Shown here in pieces: positions 61,408 through 64,000 of a stretch of 64,000 nt of DNA. The stretch lies in assembly GCA_949482135.1 (NCBI GenBank), contig CASYFC010000007.1:1-64000 (forward strand). Direction: 5' to 3'. Under the pieces are notes generated by a model. It was not told where the DNA came from and made no database searches. It saw only the letters and a list, made by a program, of their open reading frames with translations. A program made the translations under genes and the position numbers. The DNA is from an uncultured Clostridia bacterium. GTDB taxonomy: Bacteria > Bacillota > Clostridia > TANB77 > CAG-508. Positions within the stretch are counted from its first letter, which is position 1. Every line of letters starts with the position of its first letter.

Positions 61408-62010
61408 ATGAGTGTTGTAATTACATTAGAAGATATTCAAGCATATGCAGAAGTTGATTATATTATACATCACATGAATCAAAGATATATAGATAAAGTT
61501 CCACCCAAAATGATAGAATTTTTTGAAAGTTATAAGGATCCAAATCATGAAATTCATATAAATCCTTATGTTCCACTTCAAAATCAAGGTTTGAAAAGAT
61601 ATACATTAGAAATTATTGCTTTGTTACATTTAAAATATTGGTGCGAAGATGAAAAAAGAAAACAGGAACTATACAATATAATGCTTAGTAATCAACATAA
61701 ATTAGAAGAGCAAATGAGAGAAAAATATAGTGTAGAAAAATTGTTTGATAATGCATCTGCAACAGTTGTAACCAATGAAGAAGATTTAGAAAAACAAGAT
61801 TTTTCAAAACCTAGAGCTGTACAAAGATATGAACAATATACTCAAAATAATCCTGATATTCAAGATTATACAGATGTAGCCTATGAGGATACATCAAGTA
61901 CAGATACATATTATTCAAAAAATTTACCAGTAAATGAAAGTACAACACCAGTAGGAATTTTTCAAAAGATAAAAAATAAATTTCTTTCTATATTCAGTAA
62001 AACAAAATAA
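61408..62010 (+). CDS. Lineage-specific hypothetical, paralogue of the 34326 gene
   Basis: A 200-aa protein with VPPKMIEFFESYKDPNHEI, LKYWCEDEKRKQEL and QMREKYSVEKLFDNASATVV, matching the 155-aa protein at 34326-34793. After a polar spacer (about 130-180) it ends in an amphipathic helix, GIFQKIKNKFLSIFSKTK. GGAGG precedes the ATG. No known family. Both paralogues sit behind a small acidic or coiled-coil gene, suggesting a conserved two-gene module. Confidence 0.65.
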   Translation: MSVVITLEDIQAYAEVDYIIHHMNQRYIDKVPPKMIEFFESYKDPNHEIHINPYVPLQNQGLKRYTLEIIALLHLKYWCEDEKRKQELYNIMLSNQHKLEEQMREKYSVEKLFDNASATVVTNEEDLEKQDFSKPRAVQRYEQYTQNNPDIQDYTDVAYEDTSSTDTYYSKNLPVNESTTPVGIFQKIKNKFLSIFSKTK

Positions 62011-62021
62011 TATATAATATT

Positions 62022-62047
62022 AAACCTCTTTATCAAGAGGTTTTTAA
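62022..62047 (+). terminator. Terminator
   Basis: AAACCTCTT / AAGAGGTTT stem with a TATC loop and T run. Confidence 0.9.
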
Positions 62048-62076
62048 TTTTTTTATTAATAAATATAATAAAAATC

Positions 62077-62105
62077 TTGACAAAAGTTTCAAAAAGTAGT
62101 ATATT
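62077..62105 (+). promoter_or_regulatory. Promoter of infC-rpmI-rplT
   Basis: TTGACA (62077-62082), 17-base spacer, TATATT (62100-62105). Confidence 0.85.
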
Positions 62106-62109
62106 ATTT

Positions 62110-62248
62110 ATGTTTTAAGAAGAAGTATCCACTTCTCACCTTATCTTAAGTGTGAGCATAAGGTTAAATTTCAATAATATAATGGAATTTAGTATGTGGA
62201 TTTGGCTTTTTAAAATAAGTCAAATTTTTTTTTTGGAGGTGTTTTACT
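62110..62248 (+). promoter_or_regulatory. infC leader with transcription attenuator (L20-leader type)
   Basis: A structured 5' region. CCTTAT pairs with ATAAGG; AGTATCCAC near 62125 can pair with GTATGTGGAT near 62193-62202; and ATTTGGCTT / AAGTCAAAT (62200-62223) forms an intrinsic terminator with nine T directly before the ribosome binding site. The exclusive pairings are those of a leader where L20 or a similar ligand promotes termination. The mechanism is inferred from position and structure. Confidence 0.7.
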
Positions 62249-62758
62249 ATTAAACAAGAATTGCCTATAAACGGACAAATTAGAGAAAAAGAGGTTCAAT
62301 TAATTGGTGCAGAAGGAGAAAAAATAGGTATTGTTCCTATTGAAAAAGCATTAGAATATGCTGAAGAAAAAAACTTAGATTTAGTTTTAGTTGCTCCTAA
62401 TAGCAAACCAGTAGTTTGTAAATTAATGAATTATGGAAAATACAAATTTGAACAAGCTAAAAAAGAAAAAGAGTCTAGAAAAAATCAGAAAACTGTTGAA
62501 TTAAAAGAAATTAGAGTTACACCAAATATTGGTGATCATGATTTTTCTTTTAAAAGTAAGAATGCTAGAACTTTTTTAGAATCTGGTAATAAAGTTAAAT
62601 TTACAGTTAGATTCAGAGGAAGAGAGCTAAATAATACAAAAGCAGGAGAAATTGTTTTAAATAAGTTTGTAGAAGACTTATCAGACATATCAACAGTTGA
62701 GAAAAAGCCATTCTTAGAAGGTAAAACAATGTTTGTAATTTTAACAAAAAAAATATAA
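62249..62758 (+). CDS. infC: Translation initiation factor IF-3 (AUU start)
   Basis: A 169-aa factor that checks start-codon pairing and keeps ribosomal subunits apart. GGAGGTG at 62235-62241 is followed seven bases later by ATT at 62249, and the frame reads KQELPINGQIR, the family's N-terminus; ATT is the known self-regulating infC start. Annotation from TTG 62261 would cut four residues. NSKPVVCKLMNYGKYKFEQ, KEIRVTPNIGDHDF and VRFRGREL are the family motifs. Confidence 0.95.
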   Translation: MKQELPINGQIREKEVQLIGAEGEKIGIVPIEKALEYAEEKNLDLVLVAPNSKPVVCKLMNYGKYKFEQAKKEKESRKNQKTVELKEIRVTPNIGDHDFSFKSKNARTFLESGNKVKFTVRFRGRELNNTKAGEIVLNKFVEDLSDISTVEKKPFLEGKTMFVILTKKI

Positions 62759-62787
62759 TAAATTAAAAAATGAAGGGAGATTTCAAA

Positions 62788-62991
62788 ATGCCAAAATTAA
62801 AAACAAATAAAGCTGCAAAGAAAAGATATTCTTACACAGCTACAGACAAAGTTAAAAGAACAAAAGCTAATAGAAGACATCGTTTAGCAACAAAAACAAC
62901 AAGACAAAAGAAATCAGGAAAAATCCAAGATGCATACGCAGACAAAACTGTAGTAGCAGGAATTAAAAAATTATTACCATATGGTAACTAG
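62788..62991 (+). CDS. rpmI: 50S ribosomal protein L35
   Basis: A 67-aa basic protein: MPKLKTNKAAKKRYSYT, RTKANRRHRLATKTTRQKK, and GIKKLLPYGN at the end. AAGGGAG sets ATG 62788. Middle gene of the infC-rpmI-rplT operon. Confidence 0.97.
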   Translation: MPKLKTNKAAKKRYSYTATDKVKRTKANRRHRLATKTTRQKKSGKIQDAYADKTVVAGIKKLLPYGN

Positions 62992-63024
62992 AATGAAATT
63001 TAGAATAGAAGGAGTTGAAAATAA

Positions 63025-63375
63025 ATGGCAAGAGTAAAAACAGCAAGAACAACAAGAGCAAGACATAAAAAAGTATTAAAACTAGCAAAAGGATACTATG
63101 GTGCAAAACACTACAGATACAGAAATGCTAAACAAGCAGTTATGAAATCTGGAATGTATGCATATGTAGGAAGAAAAGATAAAAAATCTGATTTTAGAAA
63201 ATTATGGATAGCAAGAATTAATGCAGCAGCAAGAATGAACGGATTAACATATAGCAGAATGATAGCTGGATTAAAAAAAGCTAACGTAACAATAAACAGA
63301 AAAATGTTAGCTGAAATCGCTGTTTCAGATAGCAAAGCATTTGCTGAATTAGCTGAAATTGCAAAAAAAGCTTAA
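63025..63375 (+). CDS. rplT: 50S ribosomal protein L20
   Basis: A 116-aa rRNA-binding assembly protein: [70 protein letters not shown] and the [14 protein letters not shown] tail. It may also repress its own operon through the leader. AGAAGGAG precedes the ATG. Confidence 0.97.
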   Translation: MARVKTARTTRARHKKVLKLAKGYYGAKHYRYRNAKQAVMKSGMYAYVGRKDKKSDFRKLWIARINAAARMNGLTYSRMIAGLKKANVTINRKMLAEIAVSDSKAFAELAEIAKKA

Positions 63376-63397
63376 TTTAATTATAAAGTGTAAAAGG

Positions 63398-63426
63398 AGA
63401 ATATGGTAAACATATTCTTTTTTTAT
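63398..63426 (+). terminator. Terminator of the infC operon
   Basis: AGAATATG / CATATTCT stem followed by seven T. Confidence 0.85.
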
Positions 63427-63473
63427 TTAGTAAAATTTGTATTTTGTAATTATCATATCGTCCACTTTGGTTC

Positions 63474-63502
63474 TTGAAATATAAAACTCAACGTGCTATA
63501 AT
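63474..63502 (+). promoter_or_regulatory. Promoter of the truncated membrane protein gene
   Basis: TTGAAA (63474-63479), 17-base spacer, TATAAT (63497-63502). A small hairpin AACTAGC / GCTAGTT follows at about 63539-63557 in the 5' untranslated region. Confidence 0.65.
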
Positions 63503-63611
63503 TCTATTAAAGAATTATTTTATATAAAGTTCCTTTATAAACTAGCAACGCTAGTTGTATTTATATATGTTACTATAAACCAAATAATTTTGGAAAGGAA
63601 AAGGTGAATGC

Positions 63612-64000
63612 ATGTTTTGGATTAAACTAGTTTTTCTGCTGTTAACACTGGGGAGTATTTTGGCAAGTCGGATATTTTATGAAGACAAAAGAGGTTTTTC
63701 TCTTAAAAGCAATATTTTTGCGATAATTGCAGGAATATTTGGAATTACATTTTGTATAATGGTAGCTAATACTCATTGGAATGTAATGCTTATTCCTAAA
63801 ATATTGTTTTTCATTGCTGCATGTGTTTATGTTGTCTTTAAAGAGTGGGACGAAGAATGCGTTGAATCTTACATTGTTATTTTTATTGCAGTAGTTGCAT
63901 TTATTATTACAGGAATTATATATATATGCAACATGGAAGAAGCTAGTGATCCAGGTGTTGTTACAACATCACGGAATATATTGTGTGCGAAGGATGGATC
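63612..64000 (+). CDS. Membrane protein, truncated by the window edge
   Basis: A frame from ATG 63612 stays open to the last base (129 complete codons), so the C-terminus is missing. The start MFWIKLVFLLLTLGSILASRIFY is a membrane helix; two or three further helices follow (IFAIIAGIFGITFCIMVA; ILFFIAACVYVVF; VIFIAVVAFIITGIIYIC). No family recognised. GAAAAGGTGA lies before the start. G+C is somewhat higher than nearby genes. Confidence 0.65.
   Translation, partial: MFWIKLVFLLLTLGSILASRIFYEDKRGFSLKSNIFAIIAGIFGITFCIMVANTHWNVMLIPKILFFIAACVYVVFKEWDEECVESYIVIFIAVVAFIITGIIYICNMEEASDPGVVTTSRNILCAKDG

Noticed and set aside
1-64000. CRISPR arrays
   Set aside because: No repeats of 24-40 bases with regular spacers were seen; only single palindromes and short direct repeats.
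1-64000. tRNA or rRNA genes
   Set aside because: No GGTTCGAATCC-type T-arm or rRNA-like G+C-rich block was seen by eye; a covariance search would be decisive.

Overview
The window is from a very AT-rich (about 27-30% G+C by eye) genome with strong AGGAGG-type ribosome binding sites, frequent TTG starts, TTGACA/TATAAT promoters with 17-base spacers, and gene orders (rplM-rpsI, infC-rpmI-rplT, SpoVB-like flippases, HU) typical of Bacillota. It is most likely an uncultured anaerobic, gut-type member of the Clostridia. No rRNA, tRNA, CRISPR array or transposase gene was seen.

Layout. (1) 61-714: an AlkA-like DNA glycosylase. (2) 867-9000: a one-direction accessory island with an XRE regulator, a Bsp6I-like restriction endonuclease, a second PD-(D/E)XK protein, a protein with a HEPN-type R-x4-H motif, an NPPY N6-adenine-type methyltransferase, an 819-aa protein with two GHKL ATPase modules (MORC/HSP90-like at the N-terminus, histidine kinase at the C-terminus), a receiver-domain protein and an HNH nuclease. 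It looks like a restriction-modification locus fused to a phosphorelay-type sensor and is the best candidate for an undescribed system. (3) 9126-11837: a second small accessory patch: XRE regulator, HEPN protein with a 15-codon leader ORF, and a DUF2971-like gene broken at a (TA)n tract. (4) 11886-27635: a minus-strand flippase, then a capsule/exopolysaccharide operon from a good promoter at 13397: a tandem phosphoglycosyl transferase, three glycosyltransferases, a radical SAM/SPASM protein, two pyruvyltransferase plus FrhB-like pairs, a Wzy-like polymerase, a Wzx flippase and a hexapeptide acetyltransferase. (5) 27636-30600: gene debris, a small gene with a duplicated 3' end, and a HEPN gene frameshifted inside its RNYAAH motif beside an unknown winged-helix-like gene. 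(6) 30648-35717: superoxide dismutase, surface proteins, GH30 hydrolase and lineage-specific hypotheticals. (7) 35743-36753: L13/S9 operon with leader. (8) 36882-40354: a G+C-richer patch with a stalk-domain surface protein and two paralogous zinc-ribbon membrane proteins, then an unknown gene. (9) 40541-56219: housekeeping genes including ruvA-rarA, split TauE pair, the MurL-MurD2 alternative D-glutamate route, a two-OB SSB, a Na/Pi cotransporter, lspA, a TagA-family transferase, two pseudouridine synthases, an S1 protein and a replication-relaxation protein. (10) 56256-58595: an orphan VirD4-like coupling ATPase. (11) 58773-64000: SpoVB-like flippase, HU, two lineage-specific proteins, the attenuator-controlled infC-rpmI-rplT operon with an AUU start, and a truncated membrane protein.

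Calls were made by reading motifs, not by database search. Family names for the R-M, HEPN, MurL, replication-relaxation and DUF2971 assignments are recalled from family knowledge and should be confirmed by profile search.
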